Assembly (NCBI GenBank): GCA_009602725.1
Contig: WELB01000253.1
Coordinates: 116,727 to 165,079, forward strand
DNA from: Spirogloea muscicola
Taxonomy: Eukaryota > Streptophyta > Zygnematophyceae > Spirogloeales > Spirogloeaceae
Reading direction: 5' to 3'
Length of the DNA: 48,353 nt
The notes under the pieces were generated by a model. It made no database searches, was not told the origin of the DNA, and saw nothing but the letters and a program-made list of their open reading frames with translations. Each line of letters begins with the position of its first letter. The first letter of the stretch is position 1. Below are positions 36,986 through 46,020 of this stretch, one piece after another. The position numbers and the translations under genes were made by a program.

Positions 36986-37530
36986 AAATTCGTGTATTTG
37001 AAACAAACGAAGGCCAAATGGCCAAGTACAAAGGCAAGCCAATCTAAGACCTATAAAACCTACAGCAGAATGACCCGCTCCGTAACCGCGGGTCAAAACA
37101 TAAAGGTCGCTAATCGATGCCTGAATACTAGATGTCGGATAAGAAGCCCTTCTGCCACCAACTAGAGCTCGCCCAGCTTTCTGGTGCAAGGCATTAGCCT
37201 GGGCACGCTGCAGACAGGCCGAAACTCGTCGTCGCAAGAAAGACAGATATGCAGCTTGCAAGCACATCTCAGCCGGGAACACATCTGCTCGTCATGTGTA
37301 GCCTAGATTGGCAATGTTGTGGAGGAGGGTGTGGAAACGCGGACCCAGACAGCCAAAAGTGTCAACTGCGGCTGGCAGGAGCTGATCGCACCGGGGGTAG
37401 TCGGAGTAGTGCTGTAGCTTTCTCTGCTCTGCAATGCCCACTGCGTGGCCAACGATGATTGTCGATGCTGGACCTTTATACGCCTCCGAAACAACCACGT
37501 CGACCAGGGCCCGTGGTCCTCCACCAGGTT
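36986..37530 (-). mobile_element. 5'-truncated retroelement (copy A2) with coding remnant and 9-bp target duplication
   Basis: Read on the minus strand it encodes fragments GGGPRALVDVVVSEAYKGPA, LGPRFHTLLHNIANLGY, HADVFPAEMCLQAAYLSFL and ALHQKAGRALVGGRRA, then the 3' module and terminus. The direct repeat TTGAGGAGA occurs at 36977-36985 and again at 37529-37537. Its first base or two may be microhomology with the element. Confidence 0.8.
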
Positions 37531-37746
37531 GAGGAGAGGGGCTGGACAAGCCAGTGTGAAAAGCCAGTCCACGAAAGAGAAAAGACGCTTCCAGGAGAAG
37601 GCGGTGGCTGGGAGAGGCCAGCCCACAGAAAAGAATGGATAAAGTTCGAAGGGGCAGGGAAAGCGCCAGAGCACACAGGTCAAGTAGATACGAAACACTC
37701 AGCAACCCCTGCTAAGCAGCCGCTGGTCGGAGAAATTGGTCTCCTG
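37531..37746 (+). repeat. Family-B unit between two opposed retroelement copies
   Basis: It contains two hairpin cores (GTGAAAAGCCAGTCC and GGCTGGGAGAGGCCAGCCC), AAGAATGGATAAAGTTCGAA, then AACACTCAGCAACCCCTGCT and GGTCTCCTG. It continues beyond copy A3 at about 38599, so copy A3 splits this B unit. Confidence 0.75.
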
Positions 37747-38591
37747 CTTCAGCTCTGAAGCCTTTCGGACGTCGCTTCCAACTCTTGCTCGGCCTCCCAC
37801 CCAACTGCCTGATTGGGGTGCGCGAGTGCGAGTGTGGCTTCCGTGCAGAGGATACGGAGCTCGCCACTCACATGCTGCGTTACCCCACTGGACCGGTGGA
37901 GGGCATCCACAACCTCCTCCGCGCTGCCCTGGCGGGTTTGATGCGCGACGCCGGATACCGTGCGGTCGTGGAAGCGAACAACATCATGCCTATCACCACG
38001 GGTGCCCAGGGACTTCATCATCGCCGCACACTTGACATTGTGAGCGTGCAACCTGGTGGAGGACCGCGGGCCTTGGTCGATGTAGAGGCGTATAAAGGTC
38101 CAGCATCGACACACATCGCTGGCCAAGCAGTGGGCAGTGCAGAACAAATCTAGCTGCAGCACTACTCCGATCACCCCCAAATGCGATCAGCTTCTGCCAG
38201 CGGCAGTCAACATCTTTGGCTGCTTAGGTCCTCGTTTCCACACGCTCCTTCAGAACATAGCCAATCTAAGCTACACACGACATGCAGATGTGTTCCCAGC
38301 TGAGATGGGCTTGCCAGCTGCATATCTGTCGTTCTTGCGACAACGAGTTTCGGCCTGTTTGCAGCGTGCTCAGGCTAATGCTTGAACCAGAAAGCTGGGC
38401 GAGCTCTGGTTGGTGGCAGAAGGGCTTCGTATCTGCCATCTAGTATTTAGGCATCGATTAGCGACCTTTATGTACTGACCCGTGGTTACGGAGCGGGTCA
38501 ATCTGCTGTAGGGTTATGTAGGTCTTTAAAATGTGCTTGCCTTTTTACTTGGCCATTTGGCCTTTGTTTGTCTTAAATACACGAAATCCCT
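37747..38591 (+). mobile_element. Longest plus-strand retroelement copy (A3), degenerate
   Basis: Coding remnants are LPPNCLIGVRECECGFRAED, TELATHMLRYPTG (zinc-finger-like CxCG-x8-H), ALAGLMRDAGYRAVVEANNI, LDIVSVQPGGGPRALVDVEA and, after an in-frame stop and shift, FGCLGPRFHTLLQNIANLSY, DVFPAEMGLPAAYLSFLRQR. The 3' module follows. The flanking direct repeat TCTCCTG is at 37740-37746 and 38592-38598. Confidence 0.85.
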
Positions 38592-38605
38592 TCTCCTGGT
38601 AGCGG

Positions 38606-38690
38606 AAGGAATTTTCGTGTATTTGAAACAAACGAAGGCCAAATGGCCAAGTACAAAGGCAAGCACATCTAAGACCTACATAACCTACAG
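38606..38690 (-). mobile_element. Very short retroelement copy (A4)
   Basis: Only about 85 bp of the 3' module, ending at CTACAG. It lies tail-to-tail with copy A3. The flanking direct repeat TAGCGG is at 38600-38605 and 38691-38696. Confidence 0.75.
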
Positions 38691-38869
38691 TAGCGGGGGG
38701 CGCGAGAGAACGAGCTTTGCCTGAACAATGTATTGGCTTGAATTGGCCTCCCTTTCAATTCATGCGCCCCGCGCGCCTTTCTCTCTATGGTAGTCAATTG
38801 GTCGGCTGGATGGCGGGGCCCCGAAGCGTGCGACAGGGCTTCTCAACAAGAACGCGCGCGCGGTGCTCA

Positions 38870-39185
38870 TCAAGAGGGAAGGGCTCGCCCAGTGAGGATA
38901 GGGCCTGCAAAAAGCCAGCCCAAAAAAGAATGAACAAAGTACGAGAAGGAAATTTCGTGTATTTGAAACAAACGAAGGCCAAAGGCCAAGTACAAAGGCA
39001 AGCACACATCTAAAGACCTACATAATCTACAGCAAAGTGACCCGCTCAGTAACCACGGGTCAAAGTACGAGAAGGGGCCAGGGGAGCACTGAGAAAAACA
39101 AGCACAAAAGAAAACTAAGCAGCTACGAAGCACTCAGTAACCCCTGCTAAGCAGCCTAAGGTCAGAGAAACTTGGCTCCTGGAAG
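38870..39185 (+). repeat. Family-B unit split by a retroelement
   Basis: The left half, GGGCTCGCCCAGTGAGGATA to GAATGAACAAAG, precedes copy A5. The right half resumes with GGGGCCAGGGGAGCACTGAG and ends with GCACTCAGTAACCCCTGCTA and CTTGGCTCCTGG. Removing A5 restores a continuous B unit. Confidence 0.8.
38950..39061 (-). mobile_element. Well-preserved short retroelement (copy A5) with 14-bp target duplication
   Basis: A 112-bp copy containing GGCCAAAGGCCAAGTAC and the perfect inverted repeat TGACCCG...CGGGTCA. It is flanked by AAAGTACGAGAAGG at 38936-38949 and at 39062-39075. This is the clearest insertion in the window. Confidence 0.92.
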
Positions 39186-39501
39186 CGGGTCCAGAAGCTG
39201 GATAAGAGGAGGACAAAGCTGGCCAGCTTTGGCCTCCTGTCTGTAAGAAGTACATTGATCAAATTCAACCAGAGTCTCACCAAGAGAGAAGGCGCGCGGT
39301 GCGCATGAAATTGAAAAAGCAGCAACCCACCAACCATCGTAGCTGGGGCAAATGGCTGGGGCAGCGGCCATGTGGACGGTGGCATTGCCGTTGCTAATAG
39401 ACGGCGGGAAAGCCCCATTTCTCTCGCCGCGCCCGCGCTCGTGAACGTCGGTTGTACCTCACTAACAGACCGACTTCACTACCAACGTAGCGGTCGCCGC
39501 C

Positions 39502-42264
39502 ATGGACGCCGCCTTCCGCGCGCTGCTGCGCGCGCCATGGCGTTGGCCGCCCTGGCAGATCGCCGCGCCGACGATCGGACTCGGCTTTGTGCTGCTTACC
39601 GTCCTGCTTACGTCCAGCCGCCGTGCAGCTTCCGCCGGCCTTGCGGTGGACGCTGCACCCCCTGGCCTCTGCCAGGCTCTCGAGACGGAGGATCCCTGCC
39701 GGGACCTCCTCGTCGCACTGAGAGCCTCCATTGCGGACTGGGAGATGACGTACGTACTTCGCCTTGAAGGCTGACAATAGCATGAAGCAAGTCCTTCCTT
39801 TCACGCGTGCTACTGCACCCCCCCAGACTGTAGCCAGGTCTCTGAAGTAATGACAATATTCATGTCAGGGCTAAGCTTGATAGTCACCTCAGACTAGTCG
39901 TTCACTTGAGATTGCTGGGGCTGCTCCACACACTATAGTCAATTGATAAAGCTCTCATCCTTCAAGGCAGGTATGGATATGACACGTTTCGGAGAAGCAT
40001 ATCAGTCCAAGGAGATCCCATGTTGGAGGCGCACTTACTGAAGAAACTCTTAGCGAAGAAGCCAATCACAGGTGCACATACAAACCTGTACTCGTTCTAC
40101 TCGCAGGCTGCGAGCATTAGAGAGTACAGCTAGTTGAATGAGGTGATGACACCTTGTACTTCCACTGTGGTCTGTGTCAAAGCTGGGACCTTGCATCCTT
40201 CTCATTACAGCAACAACAATTGCAACCCAGAAATAATGCTTGAAGCCCTGAAGGTCTCGCAAGCTGAGAGCCTGTCAATGTGGAACTGTATCAGAAGACT
40301 GAGATGAGATAGTTGTTGCCATCCAGTGGCTGCTCTTGGTGGGTCTATTACAGCTGCCGGGCATCAGAAAGGATTGGTGTGTACTACCCAGAAGTCTGCT
40401 TTTGGAGTTGTGGCTTGTAGGACCTTTGTTTACTGCATCGCAATTAGACTAACTTAGATTGTGGGGTCAACTGTTTACATGATCAACATTCTGAGCTAGA
40501 TGCGTGTGTCATTGCAGAATATGTATGCCCACCACCTTGCGGATCTACTGGGCAAGGTACTGCTTCCTGCTCATCCGGCATGATCTAGCCTGTCTTCCAT
40601 GTTCAGGCACTCTGATTGGTGCAGGATCCTCACAGACCACAAGCATGAGGAGGACCAGGCTCTCTTGACTGTCGTATTTGAGGATTTGAGAATGTGCTAT
40701 TACAAAGTGTCTTGCGCCTGCTTGCACTTGCACTTAGTATGCAGCTTGTGCAGGTCTTTCCACTTTCTGAGGCTACACATCAAGTTGTACGAGCATTCCT
40801 TCCTGGGGGAGGGTCCTTCATCCATCAATATTGTTTCTTGGACTACTTGCGCATGCTCTGGCCGCAACGCGACGAGGTGGCTACCTTCAAGGCTGCGGAT
40901 ATCATTCTTGTTGATACTGCAGCCAACGACTTTGTCATGCTGCAGCCTGGCATGCTTAATCCTCAAATGTATCACGTCTTTAAAGTAAGTACTATCTCTA
41001 TATGCTCAGACTTTCTTGAACGTGTAAGTTTGAAAGGCTGCGAAAGGATCTGTATGATCTGGGGGTGTAATGAAGCTGCCAGGGGGTGGGCTCAGAACCT
41101 GCAATATTTTCCGAGTGGACTAGCGGTGTGCTCTTGGCAATGTCTTTACAGGGCATGTATGCTGCCAGTCATGCAAGAACTTGTTGCTGCTCTCCCTTTT
41201 TGTTAGTCATGGGTAAGGATACTGATATCGTACTTCACAACAGCTGTGTGTACATGAGCATTTGGCTTACATTCGGCATCTCCAACACCTATGCTGATCT
41301 TGCAAAGACACGATGTGTGTAGAATGCGGAGTCCCTTCTGAAACAGCTGCTACAGCTACCTTCTCGACCCGTTGTACTCTACGTCCACTTTGGGCTCTTC
41401 AAAGAGAAGGGATATACAGGGGGCTTCAATCGATCCGCAGAATCGATTCTAAATACGGTGGCAGCCCTCTACTCTGTTCCAGCTATCAGCATGTGGCGAG
41501 CCCTCTTCCCAGTGATTCCCTTGAGCTCAAAGGGGACAAGTGCCAGGGGCAATAATCAATTGACAAGCAATCTGAGCTATGAGACGAATTTCATTGACCA
41601 TGTCCATCCCAGCCCTGACGGTCACAAGCTTACTGCCATTTTGGTGATCCACTACCTCTTCACGTCCTTCTTATCCCTATTTGAGGCAGGCACACAATAT
41701 GACAGCTCTGTGCAGCTTGATGCTGGCAAGGTGGACCTGCAAGCTGATCTAGTTGCTCCTGCACGACCTGCTACCTGCGAGCTGAAGATGCCAAAGTTGA
41801 ATCTACTTGAAGAGGCTTCCAATGACCTGAAGTACACAGAAGGTGGTATTGCATCCTGCGCATTTGCTGGCAGTCTTGAGCTGGCTGTGCCAGTCGGAAC
41901 TATAGGGAATGTGACAGGCTGGGTCCTGGAATCTTGTGGCCCCCTTTTCCCAGAGCTGCTCTGCTGGAAAGCTAAGTCAGCTGGGAAAGTCTTGACTGTG
42001 ACTATCAGACCCCAACCACGGAAGAAGGTTGCAATCTTGTACAGAATACGGCCTGTCACAGATCCAGGCTACCAAGGTGCAGGTGCAAGTGTTCTGCTCA
42101 ATGCCAAGCCCCTTGGCTCATTAGTTACTCAGATACCTGGCAATGAGCTCACACATTTTTGGCTGAACGACACCATTGTTCCTGTGAGCACGCAGCTAGC
42201 ATACAATCTGACTTTCATACCCTTGACTGACAAGTTTGTCCTGCATGCCATTGTAAGCTATTAG
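39502..42264 (+). CDS. Membrane-anchored SGNH/GDSL-hydrolase-like protein
   Basis: Six exons join in phase: 39502-39749, 39971-40071, 40327-40376, 40518-40556, 40754-40984 and 41323-42264, giving 536 aa. The N-terminus has a signal-anchor (about residues 21-38, TIGLGFVLLTVLL) after a short basic/Trp segment, suggesting a type II membrane protein facing the secretory lumen. SGNH blocks are seen in order: VAALGGSITAAGHQKG (block I, nucleophile Ser in GGSIT), DTAANDF (block III, Asn) and DHVHPSPDGHK (block V, Asp-His). The canonical order is therefore kept, although block I is split across a 50-base exon. The C-terminal about 200 residues form a beta-rich region with no family I recognise. Such proteins are usually esterases or acetyl-transferring enzymes on glycans; the substrate is unknown. 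Confidence 0.85.
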
Positions 42265-43059
42265 TACCATTGAATTCTTTCTAGTTATAATTTTTTTAAC
42301 TATTGTTTGGTCATTGCAAATTGCAAGTCATACTTGGTGCCTATGTACATTACACACCAAAAGCATCTTGCATGGTCCAGGCATGAGTGTGCACGGGCGG
42401 CTTTGCCTCCAGCCGGCGCACCGCTGTCGGAGGAGCGGGGCCATGTTACACAAAACTCAGCAGCGTGCAGGCCGCCAGGTCAGGAGAGCCTGCCAGTCTC
42501 CGAGAGCGACAAATTCAGCGGCGATGGCTACCACTGACTCCTGGTGCCCTGCTCCAAATCTTATGCAATTGTACCTGCACCTGTACTCTACCCGTACTCC
42601 TAGCCCTGGCGTGCGCTGATTGACCTCAACTTAGCATCTCCAATGTGACGCGCTTCAAAGCAAAGGCACTGCGTTTCACACTTCCCGCTTGATCTTGATA
42701 GGCGTTTGAGACAATGGAGTGTCCATTTCTTTTGGGCTGGCCATTTACAACCATCGCCTCCTTCTGAGAAGCACACTCTTCCAACCTCTTGGTCAGTGCA
42801 GACGTACGTGCTCGGCAGCATCGCAGGCTAGCCCCAAGATGACAGTCCCTTGGCATTCACACTGTTATGCTCCGATTGGCAAGGCTGTACTGCGTGCAAC
42901 CTTAGCCCCCCAGCCCCCCTTCGCATAGGGCTTCGTTTCGTGTAGCCCCACATTGCCTCAACACTTAATTAGCTGCAAATCCGGCCTCCTTTCTATCCCC
43001 TCGTTGCAGCCTCTGGCCCTAGCCAGGGGACCCGCTACCAGGAGACCAGGTTCTCCGAC

Positions 43060-43210
43060 CTGCTGCTGCTTACTAGGGGTTACTGAGTGTTTCGTAGCTA
43101 CTTCAATCCGTGTGTGTTTTAGCGTTTTCCTGGCCCATTTGCAATCTGTCCATATTTTTTTTCTGGGCTGGCCTCTCCCAGCCACCGCCCTCTCCTGGAA
43201 GCATCTTTCC
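43060..43210 (-). repeat. Near-complete family-B unit
   Basis: In reverse orientation it runs GCTTACTAGGGGTTACTGAG, TTTCGTAGCTACTT, TCTGGGCTGGCCTCTCCCAG and CCACCGCCCTCTCCTGGAAG. Together with 30255-30440 it shows that the B unit is about 150-190 bp. Confidence 0.75.
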
Positions 43211-43846
43211 ATCTCTCCATCTCATGCGCACCGCGCGCACTATCTCTTATTAGTGATGGCCAGTACTGCCAGTGCGGGCCATTTGCCATCAGCGGCACTG
43301 GCATTCCCGACGCAGCTGGGCGTTCGCTTCGATCACACGCCCGCCGCGACCAACGTCGAGTTCCCGCGCCCCGGGGGGCCTCGTCTCCTTCCGCGTGTCC
43401 ACGTGGCGCTCTTGGAGCGGTCGTTTTAGGGCCCCAACGTGGCCAATGAGCGGGCCTCATTGGCGCGCGGCCCAACTGCCCCCTTCACAGGCGGCCCCCC
43501 CCAAAGTTAACCCCGCCCCCCGCCGTCTTCCTCCCCTCAGATCATTTAAGTTCCCCTGCTGAATTTACGTTCCAATACTGACACGGAGGTGCCAAGAAAC
43601 AGCACTTCCGTCTGTAATGCAAATGGCTGTGAGAGGCCAGCCCAAAAGGAGTGATGCTCTTCCAAAGGGAGCGGGGGCTGTGCAAAGCCAGACCAGAAAG
43701 AACGGAGCCCAGAGGAATGGACAAATGGCGCCGTCTGCCTAGCCTGTGGCTCCACTGATAAGAATGTGGCTCTCCCAAAGGGAAAGCACAAAAACAATGG
43801 TGGCTCTCCCAACGGGCGCAAGAGAAGTGGCATTCCCAATTGGGGA

Positions 43847-43909
43847 AAGAAATTCGTGTGTTTGAAACAACCGAAGGCCAAATGGCCAAGTACAAAGGCA
43901 AGCACATTT
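43847..43909 (-). mobile_element. Shortest retroelement copy (A6) with 8-bp target duplication
   Basis: About 60 bp of the 3' module: TTCGTGTGTTTGAAACAACC, GGCCAAATGGCCAAGTACAA and GGCAAGCACATTT. The direct repeat ATTGGGGA is at 43839-43846 and 43910-43917. Confidence 0.8.
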
Positions 43910-44052
43910 ATTGGGGAGGGAGCCAGCCCGAAAAGATGTTGACTATTATAGTCATGAACATCCATCTGTATGCACCCGGCTGGCTTCTTATCAGCAGCCG
44001 CATTCTTCCCCCCCCGCCGCCCGCGCGAGCGCCGGCGCCGCCGGCGGCGGCC

Positions 44053-45485
44053 ATGGCCGCGGANGCCCGAGGCCCGCGCCGCCGCCGTCGGCGCGGGGGC
44101 TTCGCCGCGGTCGTGGTCGCGGAGATCGCCGGGCAGTACGAGGAGAGCTTCGACGACGTGGAGAAGGTGAGGCCGCTCCCGCCGCCGCAGTCGCCGCCGT
44201 TGCCGCCGTCGCCACGCTGCCGTCGTGCTGCCCATCTCGGCATCGTCAACTCCATCAATAACAAGTGCGACTGGCGGGCCTTGCTTGGCACCACAACCCT
44301 AAGCCCCTGATGCGGTCGCGCCAGTGGCTGCCATACGCCTGCTGGCGCCTGCTCCGCCCTATGCGCTGCATGCACGCGGCTGTCGCCGTCGATTCCAGCA
44401 TCTGCGAGACTGTCTTTGCGGATCGAGCCTGCAGACGCGACCGAGCCATCTCACTGTGCCAACTCTGCCTTGCATGCGGCTGCCAGCACATGCTGGACTA
44501 CTTTACCTTCAAGGCCGTGAAGACGGTGCTCGCACAACTCCATGAGATGAACCCCGGCAGCTACGTTTTCTTCTACGAGTATGGCACTTTCCCTGCAATA
44601 TAACAAACTAAGCTCACCTTACCTGCTCTCACGAACTTGCATTTAAGAGCCCACAGAAGGCAGCAAGTCTTCTTCTTCACTATCCATCAGTGAAGCATCA
44701 CGGGGTCACTTGTAGTGCACGCTGTTGTGGCTCGGATGCAGCTTTGTGGTCAACAATAAGCCCCAGGATAGCAAGACCTTCCTGCGACTTCTAGTCAAGG
44801 TCAGTTGCATGCGCATGTCAGCATCCATCACTCAGGGTCACTCACAGTGATCCAGGTCTCTAGGGTGTGAGCTCAGTGTATCCTGAAAGCCAGGGTTTCA
44901 TTTGGTTTGCCTCTCATGGGCAGAATCTTGAGCCGGAACAGGAGCCCCAGGGCAGCTATGTTGCTGAATTGGCTTTATCTTATGGACTTTGAGATATATC
45001 TCCACGAGCTGCAGGTCGGCACCACAGCTTCCATGCAGGTGTCATTGACAGTCTGCCAGTCGTTTTGCTGCATGCGAGCAGGAGCGACAGGAGCTGGGAG
45101 AGCGCGTGATGGTCACGCGCTTGCACTTGTTCAACAAGTGGGTCAAGGTAGTGAAACGGCCTTTGACTTCTGATTCTAGCTTGCTGGTATCGTTGCGTAT
45201 GTTGCTCAGCCAACATTGGCCTAGTGGTGTTATACTTACACAGATACATTGCAACTTGTAAGATGCACAGTCTCAGAACAGTTGAAGTGCTTAAATCGCT
45301 GCTTCATAACCCAGTGAATCCAACTTTGCTTGCTGCTCGTGCTCTTGCAGAAGTACAACCACGAAGATTTGTACAAGGCCATCGTGGCACAGAATCTAGA
45401 CCTTCTCCGGGAGCGCCTGATGCAGACCGTGAATTTGAGTTCTGATGGCGACGACATCCAGAGACCACCATTGAAAGGCATGTAA
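44053..45485 (+). CDS. RBCX: RbcX, Rubisco assembly chaperone
   Basis: RbcX dimers clamp the C-terminus of the Rubisco large subunit and help it assemble in the chloroplast. Five exons join in phase: 44053-44166, 44487-44578, 44742-44799, 45082-45147 and 45351-45485 (TAA), giving about 154 aa. Matching segments are EKHMLDYFTFKAVKTVLAQL, HEMNPGSYVFFYDFVVNNK, DSKTFLRLLVKERQELGERV, MVTRLHLFNKWVKKYNHEDL and QNLDLLRERLMQTV. They cover the whole RbcX helical bundle. The N-terminus before YEESFDDVEK is Arg/Ala-rich and contains one unresolved base (44064). It is short for a plastid transit peptide, so translation may begin further upstream. A TGTAA element at 45513-45517, 28 bases after the stop, fits the usual chlorophyte poly(A) signal. 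Confidence 0.92.
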
Positions 45486-46020
45486 CTCATTGTAGGCCCC
45501 CTGCACTTATGCTGTAATGCAATCGGCCACATTGGCCGCTGTAGTACTTACCTGCGGAACATGCCAGCTCAACAGGCGCGGTTGGAGAATTCCGCTTACT
45601 GTTGCAGATCGCAGGCTTGCATCAACCCATTGTGACTGCCCGCCAGGGGTCTTGCCTCTGCTATGGCAGCCAGGACTCTAGGTTGCAACAGAGTGCCAAC
45701 TCTGTAAATATATTGCCAACAAGTCTCAGCAAGGAATATGAGATGTGGAGCGTGCGTCAACATTCTGATGTGGGCAAGAGTCTTGCAATGCCTTCCTGAA
45801 TCATCGTAGCCTTATAAGCAACCCGTGTGTCAGACCTCTTATCTGCTGCATAGCTGCTTGAGTCAACACCATGCACTTCAAGAAACGGTCCTGCTGATGG
45901 TCAGTTGATTGTCAAACGAATCGTCACTCCTTCAAGGATGTAGCAGCATTAGCAAGTCAATAGCCATACATGTACAGCTAAATTGTTCGGTCAAATAGAG
46001 GGCTGCATGGTAGAAGAAGC
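45486..46020. other. Convergent intergenic region between RbcX and the acyltransferase
   Basis: About 535 bp of 3' UTR territory shared by two convergent genes. No repeat or gene is supported apart from the poly(A)-signal-like TGTAA near 45513. Confidence 0.5.

Larger units (their letters stand above)
42265..44052. other. Repeat-rich intergenic region between the SGNH and RbcX genes
   Basis: The first few hundred bases are probable 3' UTR. Reversed family-B units follow at 42720-42780 and 43060-43210, with a family-C fragment at 43220-43245. A GC-rich block is at 43280-43530. Forward B fragments are at 43620-43720, and a retroelement end at 43847-43909 lies in another B unit. Bases 44000-44052 are the RbcX leader. 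Confidence 0.6.

Noticed and set aside
37459-38035. Several overlapping frames that could be read as host genes
   Set aside because: They are frames of retroelement copies A2 and A3 and the family-B unit, with stops and shifts.
42953-43429. 158-codon plus-strand frame
   Set aside because: It spans a reversed family-B unit, a family-C fragment and a GC-rich block; no domain or splice support.
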